Source: Cytophagaceae bacterium
GTDB lineage: Bacteria > Bacteroidota > Bacteroidia > Cytophagales > Spirosomataceae
DNA length: 64,000 nucleotides
Assembly: GCA_027486845.1 (NCBI GenBank)
Contig: JAIXOL010000051.1
Location: 37,607-101,606, forward strand
Direction of reading: 5' to 3'
Numbering within the stretch: the stretch's first letter is position 1; every line of letters starts with the position of its first letter. The translations under genes were made by a program, and so were the position numbers. Of the stretch, positions 17,413 to 25,606 are shown in pieces. The notes under the pieces were generated by a model that was given only the letters and a program-made list of their open reading frames with translations, was not told the origin of the DNA and ran no database searches.

Positions 17413-19161
17413 ATGAACTTATTCGAGATTAAAGAGCAAGCAAAAGTCTATGATGTTGTCATTGTTGGTTCGGGAGCTGGTGGTGGTATGGCGGCATATC
17501 AATTGGCAAAGGCTGGTGCTAAAGTTTGTTTGTTGGAAGCTGGTGGCTACTTCGACCCCGCTGACCCAAAGTACATTACCCAAATGAAAAACCCTTGGGA
17601 ATCGCCACGTCGTGGAGCAAGCACTCGTCTTCGTCCGTTTGGCGATTTTGATGCTGCATGGGGTGGCTGGGACATTGAAGGTGAGCCATATACTGCCGCT
17701 CAAGGTACGCAATTCCGTTGGTTTCGCTCAAGAATGTTGGGTGGACGTACAAATCATTGGGGACGTATTTCGATGCGTTTCGGCCCAGATGATTTTAAAA
17801 GAGGTTCAATGACTGGCATCGGCGACGACTGGCCAATCGACTACGAAGACCTTGCTCCATACTATGATAAAGTTGATAAATTTATTGGACTTTTTGGTAC
17901 AAAAGAAGGTATCCGAAATGAGCCTGATGGTCATTTCTTGCCCCCTCCAAAACCACGTTTGCACGAATTAATGCTTAAAAAAGCGGCCACAGGCATCGGA
18001 ATTCCAGTAATTCCTTCTCGAATGGCTATGCTTACTAAGCCAATCAACGATTCTCGTGGTGCGTGTTACTATTGCGGTCAATGCGGTCGTGCTTGTTCAG
18101 CCTACGCTGACTTCTCGGCATCTTCGGTACTTTGTATTCCTGCGGCAAAAACTGGAAATTTAACTTTGATAAATAACGCAATGGTGCGTGAAGTTTTGAC
18201 GGATTCAAACACTGGACTTACAACGGGTGTTTCGTATGTCAATAAAATGGATTTGAAAGAATATACAATTAAAGGTAAAATTGTTGTTTTGGCTGCAAGT
18301 ACTTGTGAAACAGCTCGTATTCTTTTAAACTCAAAATCTTCAAGATTTCAAAAAGGACTCGCCAACGATAGTGGTGTTGTAGGTAAATACCTCAATGACT
18401 CGACAGGTGCGAGCCGCCAAGCATTTATTCCTGCCTTGATGGATAGAAAACGCTATAATGAAGACGGTGTTGGTGGTATGCACGTATTTACGCCGTGGTG
18501 GCTAGATAACAAAAAATTGGATTTTCCTCGTGGTTATCATATCGAATATGGCGGTGGTATGGGAATGCCAGGCGGCGGATTTGGTGGCGGAATTGAGCGT
18601 GTAAACGGACTTTATACTGATAAAAACGGTGGCAAAAAACGTGCTGGTGGCTATGGTTCGGCATTGAAAGAAGACGTGATTCGTACTTACGGAGCCTATA
18701 TAGGAATGGCTGGACGTGGAGAACCTATTCCGTTGGAGTCTAACTATTGTGAAATTGACCCAAATAACGTCGATAAATATGGTATTCCGACACTTCGCTA
18801 CAATTACAAATGGAGTGAAAACGAAATCAAGCAAGCCAAACACATGCAGGATACGTTTGAGCAGATTATCCATGAAATGGGTGGTGTAGCTATGGGTAAA
18901 AAACCAGATGCAAGTACAAACTATGGCTTGGCACAACCTGGAGAAATTATCCATGAAGTAGGAACTGTTCGTATGGGAAATGACCCTAAAAAATCGGCTC
19001 TAAATGGCTGGCAACAAGCACATGACGTGAAAAACTTATTTGTGGTTGATGCAGCTCCATTTGTTTCGCAAGGTGATAAAAACGTTACTTGGACAATCTT
19101 GGCGAGTTCATGGCGTACTTCAGATTTTATCATCGACCAAGTAAAAGCTAAGAATTTATAA
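17413..19161 (+). CDS. GMC-family flavin dehydrogenase with Cys cluster (FAD-sugar/gluconate dehydrogenase large subunit type)
   Basis: 582 residues. The N-terminal Rossmann motif DVVIVGSGAGGGMAAYQLAKAG...LLEAG binds FAD. The substrate end has His514 (HEVGTVRMG) and Asn557 (KNVTWT), the His/Asn pair of GMC oxidoreductases. A CxxCxxCxxxC element (Cys218, 221, 224, 228 in ACYYCGQCGRACS) matches the Cys-rich region of bacterial FAD-dependent sugar/gluconate dehydrogenases, where an iron-sulfur cluster passes electrons from FAD to a cytochrome. There is no signal peptide, which fits co-export with the Tat-signal small subunit encoded 125 bases downstream. Likely oxidises a sugar or sugar acid in the periplasm; substrate unknown. 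No cytochrome c subunit gene is adjacent. Confidence 0.9.
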   Translation: MNLFEIKEQAKVYDVVIVGSGAGGGMAAYQLAKAGAKVCLLEAGGYFDPADPKYITQMKNPWESPRRGASTRLRPFGDFDAAWGGWDIEGEPYTAAQGTQFRWFRSRMLGGRTNHWGRISMRFGPDDFKRGSMTGIGDDWPIDYEDLAPYYDKVDKFIGLFGTKEGIRNEPDGHFLPPPKPRLHELMLKKAATGIGIPVIPSRMAMLTKPINDSRGACYYCGQCGRACSAYADFSASSVLCIPAAKTGNLTLINNAMVREVLTDSNTGLTTGVSYVNKMDLKEYTIKGKIVVLAASTCETARILLNSKSSRFQKGLANDSGVVGKYLNDSTGASRQAFIPALMDRKRYNEDGVGGMHVFTPWWLDNKKLDFPRGYHIEYGGGMGMPGGGFGGGIERVNGLYTDKNGGKKRAGGYGSALKEDVIRTYGAYIGMAGRGEPIPLESNYCEIDPNNVDKYGIPTLRYNYKWSENEIKQAKHMQDTFEQIIHEMGGVAMGKKPDASTNYGLAQPGEIIHEVGTVRMGNDPKKSALNGWQQAHDVKNLFVVDAAPFVSQGDKNVTWTILASSWRTSDFIIDQVKAKNL

Positions 19162-19164
19162 TTT

Positions 19165-19263
19165 AGACATGAGATTTTAGACAAAAGACAAGAGATTTTA
19201 TTTTTCTACTGAATTGATTATCAGTTATTTATGAAACTTTCTCTTGTCTTTAGTCTCTTGTCT
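19165..19263. repeat. Long-loop palindrome between the two dehydrogenase genes
   Basis: The left arm AGACATGAGATTTTAGACAAAAGACAAGAGA (19165-19195) is itself a set of degenerate AGACA(A/T)GAGA repeats. The right arm at 19240-19263 (TCTCTTGTCTTTAGTCTCTTGTCT) is its approximate complement. The pair occupies nearly the entire gap between the GMC subunit and subunit 3. Confidence 0.6.
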
Positions 19264-19285
19264 CGCATCCAAATAAAGAAAAAAC

Positions 19286-19921
19286 ATGAAACGTAGAGAT
19301 TCATTAAGAGCAATATCTTTAGGTACTTTCGGAATGGCTGCTTTACCTACTACCGACTTGGTAGCGGCAGCTCCAGAACCTAAGCCGTTTAAGACCACGC
19401 CAGCACGTATTCCCGAAGAGATTGAGCGTGATAAAAAATTGATGGCCGAGAAGTTTTTCACGGCTGCCGAATTGACAACAATTGGTATTTTGTGCGATAT
19501 TATTATGCCTGCCGATAGTAAATCTGGAAGTGCAACGCAAGCGGGTGTACCTGCTTACATCGAGTTTATGGCAAAAGACCAACCTTTGTACCAGACTCCG
19601 CTTCGTGGAGGTTTGAAATGGTTGGACATTGTATGCGTAAAACGCTTCGGAAAAGCATTTTCTTTATGTTCAGCAAAGGAAAGAATCGAAATAGTTGACG
19701 AGATTGCCTATCCAAATGATGTCAAACCAGAATATACCCAAGGTGCATCTTTTTTTACACAAATGAGAAATCTGACTGTTGCTGGATTTTTTACCACTCA
19801 AATGGGCTTTGATACTTTGGGTTATGTAGGAAATCGCCCGAATCAATGGGATGGTGTTCCGCAAGAAGTATTGGATAAATACGGCTTGAAGTACGACCCA
19901 ATTTATGACAAAAAAGATTGA
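19286..19921 (+). CDS. Gluconate 2-dehydrogenase subunit 3 family protein (Tat signal)
   Basis: 211 residues with an N-terminal twin-arginine motif (MKRRDSLRAISLGTFGMAALP). It belongs to the small (gamma) subunit family of FAD-dependent gluconate/sugar dehydrogenases, a hitch-hiker that carries the flavin subunit through the Tat pore and stabilises it. Family traits seen: FFTAAELTTIGILCDIIMPADSKSGSATQAGVPAYIEFM near the start and FFTQMRNLTVAGFFTTQMGFDTLGYVGN near the end. Position directly after the GMC gene supports the pairing. Ends just before a hairpin terminator and the convergent SDR gene. Confidence 0.9.
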   Translation: MKRRDSLRAISLGTFGMAALPTTDLVAAAPEPKPFKTTPARIPEEIERDKKLMAEKFFTAAELTTIGILCDIIMPADSKSGSATQAGVPAYIEFMAKDQPLYQTPLRGGLKWLDIVCVKRFGKAFSLCSAKERIEIVDEIAYPNDVKPEYTQGASFFTQMRNLTVAGFFTTQMGFDTLGYVGNRPNQWDGVPQEVLDKYGLKYDPIYDKKD

Positions 19922-19934
19922 TTTTTTTTAGTTT

Positions 19935-19986
19935 AAACCTCATGGGTTTCGAACAGTCTTACCGTTCAAAACCTATGAGGTTTTTT
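19935..19986. terminator. Bidirectional terminator between convergent genes
   Basis: AAACCTCATGGGTTTCGAAC and GTTCAAAACCTATGAGGTTTTTT form a ~20-bp stem with two mismatches, with T-tract on the right and a T-rich run (19922-19929) on the left. It separates subunit 3 from the SDR gene. Confidence 0.8.
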
Positions 19987-19992
19987 ATGGAT

Positions 19993-20775
19993 TTACAACA
20001 AAGCTCTATCCAAATGTACATAACCTCCATCAACGTGAATCAACTGGCCGGTTGTGTGGCTTGATTTATCAGAAAGTAAGAAAACTACCATATTTGCTAT
20101 TTCTTCTGCGGTTGTCATTCGGTTGCCCAACGGAATTTTTGCATTGATTTTTTCTAAAGTTTCCGCTGGATTTGGTAATGTTTGTACCCACTTTTCGTAG
20201 AGAGGTGTATAACATTCGGCAACAATCAAAGAATTTACTCTGATACCGTATTTCAATAATTCAACGGCCCATTCACGGGTTAGTGCATTTCTGCCACCAT
20301 TGGCGGCTGCGTAGGCTGAGGTTCCACCTTGTCCAGTTTCGGCAGTTTTTGATCCAATATTTACAATCGAACCTTTTGATGCTTTCAAGGCAGGTAAAGC
20401 ATGCTGAACAATCAGATAATAATGAACTAAGTTTTTGTGCAAAGACTCCATAAATCGTTCATAATTGCCGTTTTCGAGTCCAACGCTATCGTTTACACCG
20501 GCATTATTCACCACCCCATCAATTCTACCAAATTTTTGATTAATTTCAGCAATGGCTTTTTTACATTCACTAGGTTGCGAAAGTTCGGCAACAACTTGCT
20601 CGCATTTGTGACCCAAAGCAATAATTTCGTTGACTAATTTTAAGTTGTCGGCTTCATTACGGCCAACGATTACCGGAATCGCTCCTTCATTCGCCAACAC
20701 TCTCACGATGCCTTCTCCGATGCCTTTTGCTCCGCCAGTTACTATAATTACTTTGTCGCTTAAATTAAGATTCAT
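19993..20775 (-). CDS. SDR-family protein with non-canonical YxxxN site
   Basis: 260 residues with the Rossmann TGGAKGIG cofactor motif (14-20), NNAG (90-93), Asn115, Ser142 (NIGSK) and Tyr155. The catalytic Lys is missing: the motif is SAYAAANGG, so position 159 is Asn. The AAT codon is certain at the DNA level. The same segment continues NALTREWAVELLKYGIRVN, as in SDRs often annotated as L-fucose/galactose dehydrogenase-like. Whether Asn159 is normal for that branch or a change here needs an alignment. Without Lys, cofactor binding and proton relay would be different. Cytosolic, single gene, convergent with the dehydrogenase pair. Confidence 0.85.
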   Translation of the reverse strand: MNLNLSDKVIIVTGGAKGIGEGIVRVLANEGAIPVIVGRNEADNLKLVNEIIALGHKCEQVVAELSQPSECKKAIAEINQKFGRIDGVVNNAGVNDSVGLENGNYERFMESLHKNLVHYYLIVQHALPALKASKGSIVNIGSKTAETGQGGTSAYAAANGGRNALTREWAVELLKYGIRVNSLIVAECYTPLYEKWVQTLPNPAETLEKINAKIPLGNRMTTAEEIANMVVFLLSDKSSHTTGQLIHVDGGYVHLDRALL

Positions 20776-20825
20776 TTGTTTTAAAATGGATTTTTGAGGT
20801 TGAATTGTTTTATTATCTTTAAAAA

Positions 20826-22379
20826 TTATTTCACAACATGAAATTCTAAATCTTGAAAATCGAAGCTAAAATCAGTCAATGGAGAAATCGCTTCCATAGT
20901 CATTCCTGCTGCTTTACCTTCGGTATCTAAGTTGAATTTTACAAAAGCATCTGCGTCGAGGCTTCTATCGTTCCATTTTGCCACAAATGTATTGCCTTTA
21001 TAATAAAGCATTTCGCCAGAAAGTCTCGGCGAACGCTTTGAGGCAAACATCAATTTGCCATTTTTCAAAGAAATCGTTACATCGCCAAACCACGCATCAC
21101 GGAATGTACCAGCAAATTGATTAAGGTCGATTTTTGTGTTATTCTTTTGCTGAGCATCAATGGCTGTCCAAATTTCGCTAGTAATTTTTGCCGCATTTTC
21201 GTTGCCTGCCACTATACGAGCGTGATATTCGGCTACACGGTCAACTTTAGGCATTCCTAAATAGCTATCTTTAATGGTATTTGTGACAGCCGTAAAAGCG
21301 GCACCGACTTGTTGGTTGGTGAAAACAATGATTCCAAGTTTCATTTCGGGCAAAATTGTCACTTGGGTTACGATTCCTGCCAAACCGCCCGTGTGAGTGG
21401 CTTGTTTATAACCTTTTACATCGCTCAAAAACCAACCTAAACCATAAGCCGAAAAATGCGTATTATAGGCTGTCGTACCACGAACTGGAATAATCGTCTG
21501 TGGTGTCCACATTTCTTCATGAACTTCTTGGCTGAAAAGTCTTTTTGAACCATCGCCGTATTTTCCGCCATTTATTTGGGCGATTACCCATTTACTCATG
21601 TCCGAAACGCTACTGTAAATTCCACCTGCGGCGTTGGCGGTTTCGCTCCAATCAATGCCAATGGCTTGTACTTTTCCGTTGACGGGTGCGTGCGGGTCTA
21701 TCACATTCGATTTATCTTTCAATCGGCTCAATGAAGCCGTAGTTTTTGTCATACCGAGCGGTTGCATGATGCGTTTTTCAACAAAATCTTCCCATGAATT
21801 TCCCGAAACCCGAGCCACGACTTCGCCCGCTACAATGTAAAGATTATTGTCATAATCATATTTTGAACGAAAACTCGAAACAGGTTTTAGATATCGGAGA
21901 TTGTGAATAATGTCAGTTTTGGTAAAATCGCTCGAATCGGGCCACATCATTAAATCGCCCGCACCCAAGCCCATTCCGCTGCGGTGACACAGTAAATCTC
22001 TGATTGTGAATTCTTCTGTTACGAAAGGATTGTATAATTTAAACTCAGGAATAATGTCAGTCACCTTTGTATCCCACTTAATTTTTTTCTCATCAACCAA
22101 TATTCCCAAAGCGGCGGCGGTGTAGGCTTTACTATTGGATGCTACGCCAAAAAGCGTGTTTTCATCAACTTTTTGCTGAGTTTTTAACGAACGAACGCCA
22201 TAACCTTTGGCATGAATTACTTTGTCGTCTTTAATAACCGCTACGGCAATACCTGGAACATCAAAAGTTTTCAGTGTTCGCTCAACCAAGGCATCAATTT
22301 CGGGTGAAGTAATGGTTTGAGCTTTGCTCGAAAAAATGCTTGATGATAAAATGATAAAAGCAAATAGGATTTTTTTCAT
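20826..22379 (-). CDS. Exported serine hydrolase (class C beta-lactamase/esterase family)
   Basis: 517 residues with a signal peptide (MKKILFAFIILSSSIFSSKAQ). The beta-lactamase/PBP4-like domain covers ~25-370: SxxK in GVASNSKAYTAAAL, the YxN motif in YDYDNNLYIVAG, and the third motif HTGGLAG. The C-terminal ~110 residues (FAGTFRDAWFGDVTISLKNGKLMF) form the DUF3471-type beta-barrel seen in esterase EstB-like and D-aminopeptidase-like members. A peptidoglycan- or ester-directed periplasmic hydrolase is more likely than an antibiotic resistance enzyme, since no ampR-type regulator is near and the C-terminal domain is not found in true AmpC. Monocistronic. Confidence 0.9.
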   Translation of the reverse strand: MKKILFAFIILSSSIFSSKAQTITSPEIDALVERTLKTFDVPGIAVAVIKDDKVIHAKGYGVRSLKTQQKVDENTLFGVASNSKAYTAAALGILVDEKKIKWDTKVTDIIPEFKLYNPFVTEEFTIRDLLCHRSGMGLGAGDLMMWPDSSDFTKTDIIHNLRYLKPVSSFRSKYDYDNNLYIVAGEVVARVSGNSWEDFVEKRIMQPLGMTKTTASLSRLKDKSNVIDPHAPVNGKVQAIGIDWSETANAAGGIYSSVSDMSKWVIAQINGGKYGDGSKRLFSQEVHEEMWTPQTIIPVRGTTAYNTHFSAYGLGWFLSDVKGYKQATHTGGLAGIVTQVTILPEMKLGIIVFTNQQVGAAFTAVTNTIKDSYLGMPKVDRVAEYHARIVAGNENAAKITSEIWTAIDAQQKNNTKIDLNQFAGTFRDAWFGDVTISLKNGKLMFASKRSPRLSGEMLYYKGNTFVAKWNDRSLDADAFVKFNLDTEGKAAGMTMEAISPLTDFSFDFQDLEFHVVK

Positions 22380-22679
22380 GGGGTAAAGAATGAAGATGAA
22401 TATAATGCCCGAATTTATCTTAATTTGTGGAGAAATACAATTTATGGTATTTCTGATTAAGCCAATGCCACTAAAGCAGTCCTGTTGGCATTCGATGTTT
22501 TGTGTAGTTTGGTTTTGAGCTAAATATTATAGTCGTCTTTCAATATCTTTTCGGAGAGAATCTGGCGAAGTTTACTGCGAAAAAGTCGTAAAAATTTATT
22601 AGAAATAAAGTGTTTTTCATGGTTGTACAAAAAATAGCCTCCGTGAAAGAGGCTATTTGATTGATTTTTAAGCGTTTGA
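22380..22679. other. Intergenic region, 300 bp, terminator only
   Basis: Apart from the yebC terminator at 22629-22658, it holds an imperfect 7-bp hairpin (AATGCCA..TGGCATT, about 22466-22494). No open frame of plausible length or promoter is visible. Confidence 0.5.
22629..22658 (-). terminator. Rho-independent terminator of yebC
   Basis: AAATAGCCTC (22632-22641) pairs with GAGGCTATTT (22649-22658) and, read on the minus strand, ends in TTTTTT. It begins ~20 bases after the yebC stop. Confidence 0.82.
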
Positions 22680-23405
22680 CTATTCTTTCACAACCATGTT
22701 ATGATAGATATTCTGCACGTCGTCGTCGTCTTCGAGTCTTTCGATAAGTTTTTCAATATCGGCGGTTTGCTCTTCGGTGAGTTCTTTGGTATCAGTCGGA
22801 ACTCGCTCAAAATCGGAATGAAGTAATTCGTAGCCTTTTTCTTCGAGGTGTTTTTGCAAAGCTCCGAAGGCCGTAAATTCGCCATAAATATTAACTTGGT
22901 TGGCTTCTTCATCTAAGAAAACCTCTTCCGCACCAAAATCAATGAGTTCAAACTCTAATTCTTCGATGTCGGTTTTTCCATCATTGGCAATTTTGAAAAC
23001 CGATTTACGGTCGAAGATAAAATCCAGCATTCCTGAAGTTCCGATTGTTCCGCCACACTTTGTAAAATGACTGCGAATATTGGCAATCGAACGGTTGGTA
23101 TTATCGGTAGTGCATTCAACCAAAATCGCTACACCATGTTGGCCGTAGCCTTCATAAACCATTTCTTTGTAATCTTCTTGGTCTTTCGACGAAGCACGTT
23201 TAATTGCATTATCGACAGTCGCTTTAGGCATATTAGCTGCCTTAGCATTTTGGATTAAGGCACGCAAACGTGAATTACTGCTTGGGTCAGTACCTCCAGA
23301 TTTTACTGCAATTGCAATATCTTTACCAATTCTTGTAAAAGTTTTTGCCATCTGCCCCCAACGTTTCATCTTGCGGGCTTTTCTAAATTCAAACGCTCTT
23401 CCCAT
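22680..23405 (-). CDS. yebC: YebC/PmpR family translational or transcriptional regulator (TACO1-like)
   Basis: 241 residues, the usual length, with the N-terminal signature MGRAFEFRKARKMKRWGQMAKTFTRIGKDI, then IRALIQNAKAANMPKATVDNAIKRA and YEGYGQHGVAILVECTTDNTNRSIANIRSHFTKCGG. YebC proteins are ribosome-associated and relieve stalling at proline runs, and some have been described as DNA-binding repressors. No Holliday-junction (ruvC) genes are adjacent. A minus-strand TATATTTG (23486-23479) may be the -7 box, but no clear -33 is seen. Confidence 0.95.
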   Translation of the reverse strand: MGRAFEFRKARKMKRWGQMAKTFTRIGKDIAIAVKSGGTDPSSNSRLRALIQNAKAANMPKATVDNAIKRASSKDQEDYKEMVYEGYGQHGVAILVECTTDNTNRSIANIRSHFTKCGGTIGTSGMLDFIFDRKSVFKIANDGKTDIEELEFELIDFGAEEVFLDEEANQVNIYGEFTAFGALQKHLEEKGYELLHSDFERVPTDTKELTEEQTADIEKLIERLEDDDDVQNIYHNMVVKE

Positions 23406-23489
23406 TATTTATGAAAAATCTAATATTTTGTATGTCTTTATTTTGATGCGAAATTATGAAATTTTACGCAAAAACGCACAAATATATTT

Positions 23490-23640
23490 TTAGCCCACAG
23501 TCCACAGTCCACAGTCTTCAGTCCACAATTCACAGTCAGCAGTAGCAGTCCAATAAGTTTGAAAACAAAGACTGTAAATTGAAGGCTGCCTACTGCCTAC
23601 TGAAGACTGCCCACTGAAGACTGAAAACTGGCAACTACTT
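23490..23640. repeat. Degenerate short tandem repeats (CCACAGT / CTGCC-type)
   Basis: The stretch consists of heptamer-like units, CCACAGT repeated in tandem (23497-23521), then CACAATTCACAGTCAGCAG, and ACTGCCTACTGAAGACTGCCCACTGAAGACTGAAAACTGGCAACT. The left and right halves are roughly inverted (CAGTC versus GACTG). It borders the 3' end of the lipoprotein gene at 23635. Intergenic STRR-type sequence; not coding. Confidence 0.6.
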
Positions 23641-24318
23641 AGTTCGATAAGGCAAATTTTTCGCGACCTGACTGAGCAAGCTCGTAGAAAGTTGATGCGG
23701 CGTATCCATGCGATTGTTTGGTTGATTAGAAAGAGTCGAGGACCAAACCATTTCCCCGCTAGCGGCATCAAAAAGTTTCACATCGGTTTCTACGCCATCG
23801 TTGAATCTTGTATTCTCCATCATGACGGGCGAGATAGACATCGTGCGGTCGGTTGGGCGACTGATTTTTATAATTAATTCGCCAAAAATAACGGCGTCAA
23901 CACCTAAAAGTTTCGCTAAATCAGCTTTATTCTGAAACTTGACATCTTCTATGCGAATACCATTTTCTGCCAAAATCTTGTTGGTTCGAGTAAAATCTTG
24001 AAACGCAATTTCATACCGGCCTTTTTCTACTTGTTTGGCCACATTTACAAAAAACTCTTTTTGAGCATCAAGGCTTGCTTCTTGTTCTTGCTTGCTGTAC
24101 AAATGTCTTTCTTGGATTGGGTTTCTTTTTTTCTGTGTTGAATAATCAAGCGGATTCTGAAACTGAACACCAAAAGGCAAAATGGCGATTTTTTTATGCG
24201 TATTTTTGATGGTAGCGAAGTTTTCGGCAACAAAACCTTTTGACGAAGCACAGCCAGATAAAATCAAGGCGATAATTCCGAAAGCAAAAATGCTTTTATA
24301 TATGTTGAACGTTTTCAT
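23635..24318 (-). CDS. Lipoprotein, CsgG/GNA1162-like
   Basis: 227 residues with a lipoprotein signal (FAFGIIALILSGCASSKGF, lipobox LSGC). The mature protein shows the KKIAILPFGVQFQNP start, KADLAKLLGVDAVIFGELIIKISRPT middle and SGEMVWSSTLSNQP end seen in the CsgG/GNA1162 (DUF799-like) lipoprotein family, where a lipoprotein assembles a ring or supports secretion at the outer membrane. No curli-type partner genes are adjacent, so the role is unknown. The 3' end abuts the short tandem-repeat region. Confidence 0.78.
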   Translation of the reverse strand: MKTFNIYKSIFAFGIIALILSGCASSKGFVAENFATIKNTHKKIAILPFGVQFQNPLDYSTQKKRNPIQERHLYSKQEQEASLDAQKEFFVNVAKQVEKGRYEIAFQDFTRTNKILAENGIRIEDVKFQNKADLAKLLGVDAVIFGELIIKISRPTDRTMSISPVMMENTRFNDGVETDVKLFDAASGEMVWSSTLSNQPNNRMDTPHQLSTSLLSQVAKNLPYRTK

Positions 24319-24342
24319 TTTTAGAATTGGTTTTATGGTTAA

Positions 24343-24387
24343 AGGAAGGCTTCGATGGGCGACAGTCGCTCCAAGCGAAGCCTTCCT
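24343..24387. repeat. GC-rich imperfect palindrome, REP-like
   Basis: AGGAAGGCTTCG (24343-24354) pairs perfectly with CGAAGCCTTCCT (24376-24387). Inside lies a second small stem GCGA/TCGC. It is more GC-rich than the surrounding spacer and sits between divergent genes, typical of REP-type hairpins moved by REP-associated tyrosine transposases. Confidence 0.55.
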
Positions 24388-24466
24388 AAGAGAAATACTT
24401 TCTTTTATATTAATGAAATTTATGACTCAAAAGTTGTATCGAAAAACAAATAAATGACAATAGCCT

Positions 24467-25534
24467 GTGCAACGAAAAATCATACATATTGATATGGACG
24501 CATTTTTTGCTTCGGTTGAGCAGCGTGATTTTGTAGAATTACGTGGAAAACCCGTAGCCGTTGGTGGAAGTAGTGAGCGTGGCGTGGTGGCAGCGGCTAG
24601 TTATGAGGCTCGAAAATTTGGTGTTCGTTCTGCTATGTCTTCGCGGATTGCGAAGCAAAAATGCCCTAATCTAATTTTCGCGAAGCCACGTTTTGAGGTT
24701 TATAAACAAGTTTCGAGAGAAATTCGTGAGATTTTTTTGGAATATACCCCTTTGGTTGAGCCATTATCGCTTGATGAAGCGTACTTAGATGTTACTGAAA
24801 ATTTGAAAGGAATTTTAACTGCCACCGAGATTGCCCAAGAAATAAAATGCAGAATTAAAGAAAAAACTACGCTTACGGCTTCCGCGGGAGTTTCAGTCAA
24901 TAAATTTTTAGCAAAAATCGCTTCCGATTATCGCAAACCTGATGGACTTTTCGTGATAAAACCTTCACAGGCTGAGGCTTTCGTAGAAACCCTCGAAATT
25001 AGTAAATTTCACGGAATTGGTAAAGTTACGGCCGAAAAAATGCATAAAATGGGCATTTTCACTGGAAAAGATTTACGTACAAAAAACGTGGAATTTTTAG
25101 TGAATAATTTCGGGAAAGTTGGGCGGTATTATTTCGATATTGCTCGTGGAGTCGATAATCGAGCAGTAAACCCCGACAGCATTAGGAAATCGGTAGGTGT
25201 AGAAAATACTTTCGACCGAGATTTAACCGAACCCGACGACCTTTATCTCGAACTCGATGATATTATAAATCAACTTTGGCGAAGAATGCAGCGAGCTAAT
25301 GCCTTTGGCAAAAGTATTACATTAAAAATAAAATTTACTGATTTTGAGAGCATTACTCGAAGCCGAACGACGCAAATTGCAGTTTTTGAAAAAGATTTTT
25401 TGGCAAAAATCGCATACGAAATGCTCAATAATCTGCTTCCGATGCCCAAAGGTGTTCGTTTGATGGGTGTTTCGTTTTCAAACCTCGAATTTGCCGACGA
25501 AATGATTGGTCGCCAACTTACCCTGAGTTTTTGA
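24467..25534 (+). CDS. dinB: DNA polymerase IV (Y-family, DinB)
   Basis: 355 residues; low-fidelity translesion polymerase. Motifs: HIDMDAFFASVEQRD at the very start (metal-binding Asp plus the aromatic steric gate), YEARKFGVRSAMSS, SLDEAYLDVTE (second catalytic acidic pair), SAGVSVNKFLAKIASDYRKPDGL, and little-finger residues at ~235-340. It starts with GTG at 24467, the only start that includes the essential first metal-binding motif. No C-terminal beta-clamp consensus could be assigned with certainty; the tail LTLSF is short and hydrophobic, as in other DinB clamp motifs. No LexA-like box was identified upstream. Confidence 0.95.
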   Translation: MQRKIIHIDMDAFFASVEQRDFVELRGKPVAVGGSSERGVVAAASYEARKFGVRSAMSSRIAKQKCPNLIFAKPRFEVYKQVSREIREIFLEYTPLVEPLSLDEAYLDVTENLKGILTATEIAQEIKCRIKEKTTLTASAGVSVNKFLAKIASDYRKPDGLFVIKPSQAEAFVETLEISKFHGIGKVTAEKMHKMGIFTGKDLRTKNVEFLVNNFGKVGRYYFDIARGVDNRAVNPDSIRKSVGVENTFDRDLTEPDDLYLELDDIINQLWRRMQRANAFGKSITLKIKFTDFESITRSRTTQIAVFEKDFLAKIAYEMLNNLLPMPKGVRLMGVSFSNLEFADEMIGRQLTLSF

Positions 25535-25606
25535 TTCTTTGCTCAAAACCTTCGAGTTTTAAATCTAAACCATTTAATTTGTGTGGTTAAAACTCAAATC
25601 TATCCA

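Noticed and set aside
20826..22379. Antibiotic-resistance beta-lactamase
   Set aside because: SxxK/YxN/HTG motifs are shared with esterases and peptidases; the DUF3471-like tail and missing regulator argue against AmpC.
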